From the NCBI GenBank assembly GCA_900552475.1, contig USAC01000053.1:1-13612 (forward strand): a DNA stretch of 13,612 nucleotides, given 5' to 3'. The position numbers and the translations under genes are program-made. Each line of letters starts with the position of its first letter. The first letter of the stretch is position 1. The DNA comes from an uncultured Eubacteriales bacterium. Lineage in GTDB: Bacteria > Bacillota > Clostridia > Oscillospirales > Oscillospiraceae. Below are positions 1 through 9,197 of this stretch, piece after piece. The notes under the pieces were generated by a model. That model did not search any database, was not told the DNA's origin, and saw only the letters and a list, made by a program, of their open reading frames with translations.

Positions 1-1
1 C

Positions 2-310
2 ACGCACACCGGCGGGGCGCTCGGCGTGACGGCCGTGACCGTGTCGAACGGGCAGATTGTCTCCGACGTCACGGACGATATGCTCTGGACTTACAGCGGC
101 GGCAAGCTCGGCTTCACGAGCGGCGGCGCGAACTATTACCTCGGCCGCTACGGCTATTCGTCCCTCAGCATCAGCACCTCCGGCTCCAGAGCGAGCTACA
201 GCTCCAGCCGTCTCTCGCTCGGCGGCTACTATCTGCGCTATTCCAACGGGTACTTCTCCCTGAACCGGCGCAGCGCATCCACCTGCTACATGTTTGAGCA
301 GACGAACTGA
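2..310 (+). CDS. C-terminal end of a Ser/Gly/Tyr-rich, probably exported protein (partial)
   Basis: The frame is open from the left edge and closes with TGA at 308-310, so only about 102 C-terminal residues are seen and the true start lies outside the window. A GTG at 26 could be read as a start, but the frame runs on upstream without a stop and no ribosome binding site precedes it. The sequence is low in charge and rich in Ser, Gly and Tyr. It contains two similar units, NYYLGRYGYSSLSIS and GYYLRYSNGYFSLN, each with paired tyrosines followed by a beta-strand-like stretch and a Ser-rich linker. The protein ends YMFEQTN. Such aromatic/Ser repeats resemble C-terminal beta-rich modules of secreted or surface proteins of Clostridia; that assignment is from pattern only. 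No membrane segment or sortase signal is present at this end. A strong terminator follows, so it is transcriptionally separate from asnS. Function unknown. Confidence 0.7.
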   Translation, partial: THTGGALGVTAVTVSNGQIVSDVTDDMLWTYSGGKLGFTSGGANYYLGRYGYSSLSISTSGSRASYSSSRLSLGGYYLRYSNGYFSLNRRSASTCYMFEQTN

Positions 311-322
311 CAGGATTCTTTC

Positions 323-359
323 AAAAGGCACGCGCCGCATTTGCGGCGTGTGCCTTTTT
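323..359 (+). terminator. Rho-independent terminator after the left-edge gene
   Basis: A 12-bp GC-rich stem (327-338 with 343-354, one G-T pair) has an ATTT loop. It is flanked by AAAA on the left and TTTTT on the right, which extend the stem. It begins 12 bases after the stop of the upstream gene. The symmetrical A and T arms mean it could also stop transcription from the other strand. Confidence 0.9.
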
Positions 360-364
360 CCCCG

Positions 365-376
365 TTTCCCGGGAAA
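365..376. promoter_or_regulatory. 12-base perfect palindrome just upstream of the asnS promoter
   Basis: TTTCCCGGGAAA is a perfect palindrome ending 8 bases before the -35 box of the asnS promoter. It is placed where an operator or activator site could sit, but it may equally be chance in a region of C and A/T runs following the terminator. No known regulator motif is recognised. Confidence 0.3.
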
Positions 377-384
377 ATCCGTCC

Positions 385-413
385 TTGTAAACGCCGTGGA
401 TTTGGGCTATAAT
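385..413 (+). promoter_or_regulatory. sigma-A type promoter of asnS
   Basis: The -35 box TTGTAA lies at 385-390 and the -10 box TATAAT at 408-413, with a 17-base spacer. This is a near-consensus housekeeping promoter. Transcription should start near 420, giving a leader of only about 45 bases before the asnS start. That is too short for a T-box, and no specifier hairpin or T-box sequence is visible. Confidence 0.85.
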
Positions 414-464
414 ACATATATCTATGTTCAAACTACTTTCAGATACAGAAAAGGTGAAATGTAT

Positions 465-1859
<1,395 letters not shown>

Positions 1860-1896
1860 TTCTCGCCGCGAACTCTGCGAGACATTTATAGCTTGA

Positions 1897-1950
1897 GCCG
1901 TGCGGGCGGTTTGGCCGCACGGCGTTCGGCTTGCAGTGGAGCCGGATTTT
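1897..1950 (+). terminator. two hairpins after asnS, probable weak terminator or attenuator
   Basis: A perfect 9-bp GC-rich stem pairs 1897-1905 (GCCGTGCGG) with 1915-1923 around a 9-base loop, but no T-run follows it. A second, weaker 7-bp stem (1925-1931 with 1940-1946, one G-T pair) is followed directly by TTTT at 1947-1950. Together they probably end or reduce transcription from asnS before dnaG. The short T-run makes leaky read-through plausible. Confidence 0.5.
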
Positions 1951-1997
1951 CCTGAAAAAAATTTTCCGAAAAAAGAGGAAATTTCACATTTGCGGCG

Positions 1998-2003
1998 TAT
2001 ATT
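1998..2003 (+). promoter_or_regulatory. candidate -10 box for the dnaG-rpoD operon
   Basis: TATATT lies in the only AT-rich patch before dnaG, about 38 bases ahead of the start codon. No convincing -35 hexamer is found at 16-18 bases upstream, where the sequence is purine-rich (GAGGAAA). The promoter is therefore a guess from position and composition; read-through from asnS could contribute. Confidence 0.35.
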
Positions 2004-2040
2004 ACATTAGAAGAATCTGCGCGGAAGGGAGGATGGCGCT

Positions 2041-3818
2041 TTGTTTTCACAGAGCTTTCTGGACGAGCTGCTCGCCCGCAACGACATTGTCGACGTGGTC
2101 GGTGGATACGTCCCGCTCACGAGCAAGGGCGGGAGCTACTGGGGCTGCTGCCCGTTTCACAATGAAAAAACGCCCTCGTTCCATGTGCTGCAGGACAAGC
2201 AGTTCTATCACTGCTTCGGGTGCAAAAAGGGCGGCGGCGTCATCAACTTCATCATGGAGATCGAAAACCTCTCCTATCCGGACGCGATCCGCTTTCTGGC
2301 GCGGCGGGTGAATCTCCCCGTGCCGGAGGAGAAAAACGACGGCGGGACGGAGAAGCTCCGCCGCCGTATGCTCGAGCTGAACCGCGACGCCGCGCGCTGG
2401 TACTACCAGACGCTGCAGGGTCCCGAGGGAGCGGCGGTTCGCGCCTATCTCCAGAAGCGACAGATCCGCCGCGGCATCGCCGTGCGCTTCGGCATGGGCG
2501 CCGCGCCCGATAGCTGGGACAGTCTCCTGCGCGCCATGACACAGAAGGGCTACAGCAAGGACGAGCTTGTGCGCGCGGGTCTTGTGGTGCAGAACAAAAA
2601 GGGCGGACTGTATGACAAGTTCCGCAACCGGCTCATGCTCCCGGTGATCGACGTGCGGGGCGACGTTGTCGGCTTCGGCAGCCGCGTGCTCGACAAGTCC
2701 GAGCCGAAATACATGAACACGACCGAGACGCTGACCTACAGCAAGCGGCGCGTGCTCTACGGGCTGAACCTCGCGAAAAAGACGAAGCGGCCGAACATTA
2801 TCCTCTGCGAGGGAAACCTCGACGTCGTGACGCTCCATCAGGCGGGCTTCGACAATGCCGTGGCGTCTATGGGAACGGCGCTGACGGTCGAGCAGACGCG
2901 GCTTCTCAGCCGCTACACGAAGGAGCTTGTGCTCTGCTACGACAACGATAACGCCGGGCGGCTCGCCACGCAGCGCGCGCTGGAGATCCTCGACAAGAGC
3001 GAGTTTACCGTCCGCGTGCTGAAGCTGCCGAACAAGATGGTCGACGGTCAGCCGACGAAGCAGGACGCGGACGACTTCATCAAAAACTTCGGCCCCGACG
3101 CGTTCGAGCGGCTCCTCTCGGGCAGCGAGAACGGCATCGAGTTCCGCATCGCGGAGGTGGCCGGGAAGTTTGACCTCAGCGACGACCGCCAGCGCGTGGC
3201 CTATGCCGAGGAGGTCAGCGGCGTGCTGGCCGGGCTGGAAAACGCCGTGGAGCGCGAGATCTACACGGCGCGCGCCGCCGAGGCGGCGGGACTGACGGCC
3301 GCGGCGCTGCGGCTCGAGGTGGACCGCGCCTTCAAGCGCAAGGCGCGCAAGGAAAAGCGCAACCGCGAGCGCCGCGAGATGAGCCCCGCCGTGACGCTGC
3401 AGCCTGCGGGGCGCGGCCTGCGGTACGAAAATCTGCGCAGCGCGATGGCCGAGGAGGGCGTCATCCGCCTGCTGATGCAGGACGACGGCCTTTTCGGGGA
3501 GGAGAGTCCCCTGCGCGAGGAGGAGTTCTCCTCGCCGATGCTGGGGAAGATCTATACATACCTCTGGCAGAGCCGGGGGCGCGACCAGCCGCAGCGGCTG
3601 GCGCAGCTGGGCGGCGTCCTCTCCGCGGAGGAGATGGCGCAGCTGACGGCACTGCTGCAGAAGCCGCAGTCCGCCGCGTCGGCGGAGCGCGCGCTCGGAG
3701 ACTATGTCCGGGTGATCCGGGAGGAAGCGGAAAAACGGGGTGCCGGGCCGGGGATGGATCCGCTGGCCGCCGCCTGTGAGAAATACAAACAGAAAAAGGG
3801 TTACGGAGGAAAGCAAAT

Positions 3819-3822
<4 letters not shown>
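2041..3822 (+). CDS. dnaG: DNA primase DnaG
   Basis: This enzyme makes RNA primers for Okazaki fragments at the replication fork together with the DnaB helicase. The product is 593 residues, normal for bacterial DnaG. Residues about 1-95 form the CHC2 zinc-binding domain, with ligands Cys37, His40, Cys58 and Cys61. The catalytic core with the TOPRIM fold follows: Glu257 in EGNLDVV, then Asp301 and Asp303 in YDNDNAG. The C-terminal part from about residue 430 is poorly conserved and should be the helicase-interaction domain. Two motif positions differ from the common EGYxD and DGDxAG forms, but the acidic metal ligands are kept. The start is TTG at 2041, set by GGGAGG at 2027-2032 with 8 bases spacing and by the family N-terminus FLDELLARNDIVDVV; no ATG is available in frame nearby. 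The stop overlaps the rpoD start as ATGA, so translation is probably coupled. Confidence 0.96.
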
Positions 3823-5159
<1,337 letters not shown>

Positions 5160-5172
5160 GGAGGAACGCATT

Positions 5173-5508
5173 ATGCTGCTGAATTTTGATGAAATGACAC
5201 CCGTGCCGATGGAGCACTTCAAGGGCGGCGTCGGCACGCTGCAGGTGCGCCCCTATGACGACGGCAACTGCAAGGTGCTGCAGATGACGCTGCCGCAGGG
5301 GACGTCCATCGGCCTGCACACCCACGAGGGGAGCTGTGAGATGATCTTCGTGCTCTCCGGCGAGGGCATCTGTCTCGACGATGGCGAGGAGTATCCCTTC
5401 CGGCCGGGCATGTGCCACTACTGCCCCGAGGGTCACAGCCACAGCGTCTTCAACACCGGCTCCGAGCCGCTCGTCCTGCTGGGCGTAGTCCCCAACCTGC
5501 AAAAATAA
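5173..5508 (+). CDS. small single-domain cupin protein
   Basis: The 111-residue product is a single cupin beta-barrel. Cupin motif 1, G(X)5HXH(X)4E(X)6G, is matched exactly from Gly43 to Gly63 with His49, His51 and Glu56. Motif 2, G(X)5PXG(X)2H(X)3N, is matched exactly from Gly79 to Asn94 with His90. These four residues would bind one metal ion. An extra His82/His88 pair and three Cys (55, 81, 84) sit near the site. There is no signal peptide or DNA-binding domain, so it is a cytosolic small-molecule binder or enzyme; substrate and reaction cannot be told. GGAGGA at 5160-5165 gives a 7-base spacing to the ATG, 13 bases after the rpoD stop, so it is co-transcribed with dnaG-rpoD. Its last codons lie inside the terminator inverted repeat. 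Confidence 0.85.
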   Translation: MLLNFDEMTPVPMEHFKGGVGTLQVRPYDDGNCKVLQMTLPQGTSIGLHTHEGSCEMIFVLSGEGICLDDGEEYPFRPGMCHYCPEGHSHSVFNTGSEPLVLLGVVPNLQK

Positions 5509-5550
5509 AGAAGAAGCCCTGCGGCCGCAGGGCTTCTCTTATTTTTGCAG
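5497..5550. terminator. bidirectional terminator, long near-perfect inverted repeat
   Basis: The core is a perfect palindrome at 5513-5536 (GAAGCCCTGCGG and its complement). The arms extend outward as CTGCAAAAATAA at 5497-5508 and TTATTTTTGCAG at 5539-5550, with only a 2-base bulge. The A-rich left arm and T-rich right arm give a Rho-independent terminator for the dnaG-rpoD-cupin operon and read equally well from the opposite strand. The left arm includes the cupin stop codon. Confidence 0.9.
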
Positions 5551-5708
5551 ATAAAAAGTCTCACAGAGTTCGCGGCGCCGCAGCGGCGTGAATAAATACC
5601 AATCCGTTTTTTGCGGCGGCGTGTACGTCGCAAAAAACACCATGCGCGGAGCGGAGTGTCGCAGCCCCGCCGCAAGCGGCGGGGCAAGGCGCAGAGCGGA
5701 GCGAAAAC
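5551..5708. repeat. intergenic region of nested inverted repeats, possible repetitive element
   Basis: This non-coding stretch between two convergent operons carries several foldable units. GCGGCGCCGC at 5572-5581 is a palindrome. A 13-bp stem (one G-T pair) joins 5606-5618 (GTTTTTTGCGGCG) with 5626-5638 around a 7-base loop. A perfect 10-bp stem joins 5664-5673 (GCCCCGCCGC) with 5676-5685. The 15-base direct repeats GCGCGGAGCGGAGTG (5644-5658) and GCGCAGAGCGGAGCG (5690-5704) flank the last hairpin. No credible gene is found: the one sizeable minus-strand frame (5433-5687) is Arg/Cys-rich and runs over the terminator and into the cupin gene. The layout resembles interspersed intergenic palindromic elements; that is inference. 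Confidence 0.45.
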
Positions 5709-5747
5709 TACTTTATCAAAAAGGGCATTGCCCTTTTTGATAAAGTA
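5709..5747 (-). terminator. terminator of the antiporter operon, 18-bp perfect hairpin
   Basis: TACTTTATCAAAAAGGGC at 5709-5726 pairs perfectly with 5730-5747 around a 3-base loop. It lies 3 bases after the stop codon of the last minus-strand gene. On the minus strand the GC core is followed by TTTTT within the stem. Because the arms are symmetrical it could also block plus-strand read-through. Confidence 0.85.
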
Positions 5748-5750
5748 AGG

Positions 5751-7724
5751 TCAGAAGACATGCAGCAACAGGCACACCAGCACGATACAAAGCCCCAGAC
5801 ACGTCATCAGCAGGGCGAAGGACAGGCTGTTGGAGAGTTGCCCCACCATGCGCAGGTAGGTACCCGCCTTGTCGGCGACGTCCTCCTCGCTGCGGCCGCT
5901 GCTGCGGGCGATGGCGCGCACCGGCGCGCTGAAGGCGCTGCGGCGCACGCGCTGGCGCGTGTCGCGCAGAACTGTGCGTCGCAGGAGCAGGAGCACGGCG
6001 TCGAGACTGTCGCACACGGCGCGGCAGAGGACGCGGAGAATCCGGTCGAGCATGCCGAAAACGGGGCGGTAGACGCACCTTTCCAGACTCAGCCAGCCGG
6101 GCCAGCGGTCGAGATAGCGCGGCTCGCCGTTCTCCCGCCGCATGAGCGCGCGGCGGATGAAGAGCACATACACCAGCGCACCGATCGCGACGGAGATGCA
6201 GACGCCCTTGAGGTTCGTCCACGCGAAATAGTGGATCGTGTGGGAGAAGGGGTGCCCGCCGGTGAAGGCAAGCGCCGCAGAGGAGAGCTTCTCCGCCAGC
6301 GCGTGCGGAAGCAGGCCCAGCACCGGGAGCGCCGCCGCGGCCAGCACGAGCGCGAGCACGGAGAGCGGCGTCCCCCAGCGGGCGGGGCTGTGCGCGTCCA
6401 CCGGGGCCTTCTGCCAGAAGACGGCGACGTAGATTTTCAGCAGATACGCGGTCGTGAGCCCGCCCGTGAAGAGAAACAGCCACTCCACCGCCGTTATGCC
6501 CCAGCTGCCGGTTTCGGCGGCAAGCTCCACAATGCCCTCGTGCAGGAGGGTCTTGCCGAGATAGCCGCAAAAGCCCGGAATGCCCGCGAGCGACCCCACG
6601 CCGCAGAGAAACACCGCGTGCAGCAGGGGCTTGCCGCGCCCGAAGCCGCGGATGGCGTTGAGGTCGAGCGCGTGGGTGTTTGCGTAGACGACGCCCGCGA
6701 AGAGGAAGAGCGTGAGCTTCACGAGCGAGTGGTTCAGCATGTAAAGAACCGTCCCGTTCGCGGCGAGAGCATTGTGCTCGCCGAGCAGGGAGATCATGGC
6801 CACGCCCAGCAGGATAAAGCCGATCTGCGAGAGCGAGGAGCAGGCGAGGATGTACTTGAGGTTGTTCGAGAATACCGCAAGCACCGCGCCGAGCACCATC
6901 GTCACCGCGCCGAGCGCAAGGATCAGGAGCCCCCAGCGCGTGTCGCCGGGGAGCACCTGCGCCGTGAGCAGGAGCACGCCGAAGATGCCAGCCTTTGTCA
7001 GCACGCCTGACAGCAGCGCCGAGACCGGCGCGGGGGCGACCGGGTGCGCCTGCGGCAGCCAGATGTGCAGCGGGAACACGCCCGCCTTGGCACCGAAGCC
7101 GAACAGCACGCACAGCGCCGCTGCCCACAGCGCACGGCGGTTTTCGACGGCCGCGCACGCCGCGCGCAGCTCGGAGATCACGAGCGTCCCCGTCAGGTGG
7201 TGAAGCAGCAGAAGCCCCATCAGCGTCACGAGTCCGCCGAGCACGGCGATGGTCAGATACGTCTTTCCGGCGGCGAGAGCGCCCTCCGTCTCCTCCTGCA
7301 CGACCCAGACGTAGGAGCCGAGACTCATCAGCTCGAAGAAGAGGAACGTCGTGTAGAGGTCGGCGGAGAGAAACACGCCCGCCGTGAAGCCGAGACAGAG
7401 CAGGAAGAAGAAGTAGTACCGCCGCAGGTGGTCGTGATGGCGGAAATACTGCGGCGAGAGGAGTGCCGAGATAAGCCACATGAAGCAGACGACCGTGCCG
7501 TAGAGCTTGCGGAAGCCGTCGAAGCAGAACGAGAGGTTCATGACCGGGACGGTGATGACCCCGTCGCCGCCGAACCGAACCGCCGCCAGCATGAGCGCGA
7601 GCATCACGCCCGTGACGGCGATGGCCGCCGCGCCGAGTGCGCGCTCGCTGCGCAGACCGGAGACGGCGATGCCGATCGCCGCGAGGGCGGGCAGAAATAC
7701 GAGGGCGAGCGCCAGAAGCTCCAT
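5751..7724 (-). CDS. NuoL/MnhA-type antiporter-like membrane subunit with long C-terminal extension
   Basis: This is a proton- or sodium-translocating membrane subunit of the complex I/Mrp antiporter superfamily (Proton_antipo_M type). The product has 657 residues. The first about 480 form the usual hydrophobic core of about 14 helices. Key residues are kept: Glu131 in FFELMSLGSY (TM5), Lys213 and His220 in GAKAGVFPLHIWLP (TM7), Lys244 in LLSGVLTKAGIFG (TM8), Lys336 in NHSLVKLTLFLFAG and Lys391 (TM12). Residues 505-525 form another helix. Then comes a basic, Arg-rich stretch (about 526-610) and a final helix at 632-655, an arrangement that recalls the lateral helix of NuoL-like subunits. The start is ATG at 7724, which overlaps the upstream stop as TGATG; the frame extends upstream to 7763, but within the previous gene. 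The ribosome binding site is weak (GGGCGG), so coupling to the upstream gene is likely. It is the last gene of the operon. Confidence 0.88.
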   Translation of the reverse strand: MELLALALVFLPALAAIGIAVSGLRSERALGAAAIAVTGVMLALMLAAVRFGGDGVITVPVMNLSFCFDGFRKLYGTVVCFMWLISALLSPQYFRHHDHLRRYYFFFLLCLGFTAGVFLSADLYTTFLFFELMSLGSYVWVVQEETEGALAAGKTYLTIAVLGGLVTLMGLLLLHHLTGTLVISELRAACAAVENRRALWAAALCVLFGFGAKAGVFPLHIWLPQAHPVAPAPVSALLSGVLTKAGIFGVLLLTAQVLPGDTRWGLLILALGAVTMVLGAVLAVFSNNLKYILACSSLSQIGFILLGVAMISLLGEHNALAANGTVLYMLNHSLVKLTLFLFAGVVYANTHALDLNAIRGFGRGKPLLHAVFLCGVGSLAGIPGFCGYLGKTLLHEGIVELAAETGSWGITAVEWLFLFTGGLTTAYLLKIYVAVFWQKAPVDAHSPARWGTPLSVLALVLAAAALPVLGLLPHALAEKLSSAALAFTGGHPFSHTIHYFAWTNLKGVCISVAIGALVYVLFIRRALMRRENGEPRYLDRWPGWLSLERCVYRPVFGMLDRILRVLCRAVCDSLDAVLLLLRRTVLRDTRQRVRRSAFSAPVRAIARSSGRSEEDVADKAGTYLRMVGQLSNSLSFALLMTCLGLCIVLVCLLLHVF

Positions 7725-9187
7725 CACAGCGTCACCGCCCTTCCGATCACGTCCAGCAGCCACTGCGGAAACAGACCCAGCAGCAGCCCAGCGGCGGCGA
7801 GAATTACCATCGGCACGGTCATCTGCCAGCCCGCCTCACGCACGGAGTCCGCCGCGGGCGGGATGGCCGTCCGGCGGGGGAAGTACGCCTTGATGACGAC
7901 CTGAAACATGTAGATCGCGGTCAGCAGCGCCGACACAAGCAGCACCGCGAAGCCCGCGAGAGCCAGACCGTCCCCGGCCGCGACCGCCGCCGAGGCGATG
8001 TACCACTTACTGACGAAGCCCTGGAAGGGCGGGATGCCCGTCAGGCCGCAGGCCGCGGCGATGACGCATGCAAACGTCACCGGCATGTGGCGGGCGAGTC
8101 CCTCCAGCTCGTCGACGTACTCGCGGTGCGCGTAGTGCAGCACCGCGCCGGCGGCAAAGAAGGCCATGATCTTCACGACGGAGTGCGTGATGAGGTGCAG
8201 GAAAGCCGCGGCGAGGGCATCGCCCGTCATGAGCACGGCGGCGAAGAGAATGTACGACAGGTTCGAGATCGTGGAGTAGGCAAGGCGGCGCTTGAAGTGC
8301 CGCTGCTTGAGCGACATGCACGAGCCATAGAGAATCGTGACCAGCGCGAGGACGATGCAGACCGTCTGCGCCCATGTGCCGCGCAGCAGCTCCGTGCCGC
8401 AGCTGTAGTAGACAAGGCGGATGCAGGCGAAGGCGCCCGCCTTCACGACGGCCACCGCGTGCAGCAGCGCCGTGACGGGGGTGGGCGCGACGGCCGCCGC
8501 GGGCAGCCACGCGTGCAGCGGCCAGAGCGCCGCCTTGACGCCGAAGCCCACGAACGCGAGCACGAACACCGGCAGAAGCATCGACAGATCCCCGCCGCTC
8601 GCCGCTGTCAGATGCCCGCCGGGGACGAACTCCTGCGCGTCGTGCAGGATGAGAAAGACGAGCCCGATGAACGCCAGCGCCGCGCCGGACATGGAGTAGA
8701 GCAGGTATTTGATGCCCGCGGCCTTGGCCGCGGCGGTCATGGGCTGCATGACGAGCGGGAGCGTCGCGAGGGTGAGCAGCTCGTAAAAGAGATACATCGT
8801 CAGCATGTTCGCCGAAAAGGCGATGCCGAGCGTCACGCCGAAGGAGGCCGTGAAGAACGACCAGAACATGGCGAGGTGCTTTTCATGGCGCATGTAGTCG
8901 CAGGCATAGAGCGCCGTGAACGGCCAGAGCGTGGCTGAGAGGGCCGCAAACAGGCGCGCGGCCCCGTCGCAGCGCAGCGCGATGGTGAGCGTGTCCGTGA
9001 AGTGCAGGAGCGTTACGCGCTCCTCACCGACAAGCAGGATGGCCAGCCACGCCAGCGCCGTCGTCAGACAGATGATGCCGCCGTACCAGAGGTTCTGGGC
9101 GTGTTTGGAGGGGAAGCGAATGAAATAGCTCAGCAGGCCCGCCGTAAAGGGCAGGGCCACCGGCAGCGTCAGAAGCAGTCCGTTCAT
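7724..9187 (-). CDS. NuoL/NuoM/MnhD-type antiporter-like membrane subunit
   Basis: This is the third of four large antiporter-like subunits: 487 residues, about 14 predicted helices, no soluble domain. Ion-path residues are visible: Glu136 in YLFYELLTLATLPLV (TM5), Lys218 and His225 in GVKAALWPLHAWLP (TM7), His243 and Lys249 in LLHAVAVVKAG (TM8), Lys339 in HSVVKIMAFFAAG and Lys394 in GIPPFQGFVSKWY (TM12). The HAVAVVKAG pattern is like NuoL/MrpA. It shares long blocks with the preceding subunit (LRGTW, KRRLAYS, LSY, LMT in the same order), so the two are probably tandem duplicates. ATG at 9187 is chosen because GGAGG at 9193-9197 lies 5 bases upstream; a GTG at 9193 in the same frame would overlap that site. 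The upstream stop and the ribosome binding site abut as TAAGGAGG. Its stop overlaps the next start by one base. Confidence 0.88.
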   Translation of the reverse strand: MNGLLLTLPVALPFTAGLLSYFIRFPSKHAQNLWYGGIICLTTALAWLAILLVGEERVTLLHFTDTLTIALRCDGAARLFAALSATLWPFTALYACDYMRHEKHLAMFWSFFTASFGVTLGIAFSANMLTMYLFYELLTLATLPLVMQPMTAAAKAAGIKYLLYSMSGAALAFIGLVFLILHDAQEFVPGGHLTAASGGDLSMLLPVFVLAFVGFGVKAALWPLHAWLPAAAVAPTPVTALLHAVAVVKAGAFACIRLVYYSCGTELLRGTWAQTVCIVLALVTILYGSCMSLKQRHFKRRLAYSTISNLSYILFAAVLMTGDALAAAFLHLITHSVVKIMAFFAAGAVLHYAHREYVDELEGLARHMPVTFACVIAAACGLTGIPPFQGFVSKWYIASAAVAAGDGLALAGFAVLLVSALLTAIYMFQVVIKAYFPRRTAIPPAADSVREAGWQMTVPMVILAAAGLLLGLFPQWLLDVIGRAVTL

Positions 9188-9197
9188 GCGCACCTCC

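Noticed and set aside
294..464. Upstream in-frame extension of asnS
   Set aside because: It would include a Rho-independent terminator and the sigma-A promoter; the added residues are unlike AsnRS.
2047..3816. Minus-strand open frame covering all of dnaG
   Set aside because: It mirrors dnaG almost base for base and has a composition typical of antisense frames in GC-rich DNA. No ribosome binding site or known domain is seen.
5433..5687. 84-codon minus-strand frame over the cupin end and the intergenic repeats
   Set aside because: It crosses two hairpins and a terminator, and is Arg/Cys-rich with no ribosome binding site. It is an artefact of the repeat region.
5551..5750. CRISPR-like repeats
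   Set aside because: The repeats are hairpins and one imperfect direct pair without regular spacing or unique spacers, so this is not an array.
5760..8938. Several long plus-strand open frames opposite the antiporter genes
   Set aside because: Their products are Arg/Glu/His/Gln-rich and hydrophilic with no recognisable domain, as expected for the antisense of hydrophobic membrane proteins.
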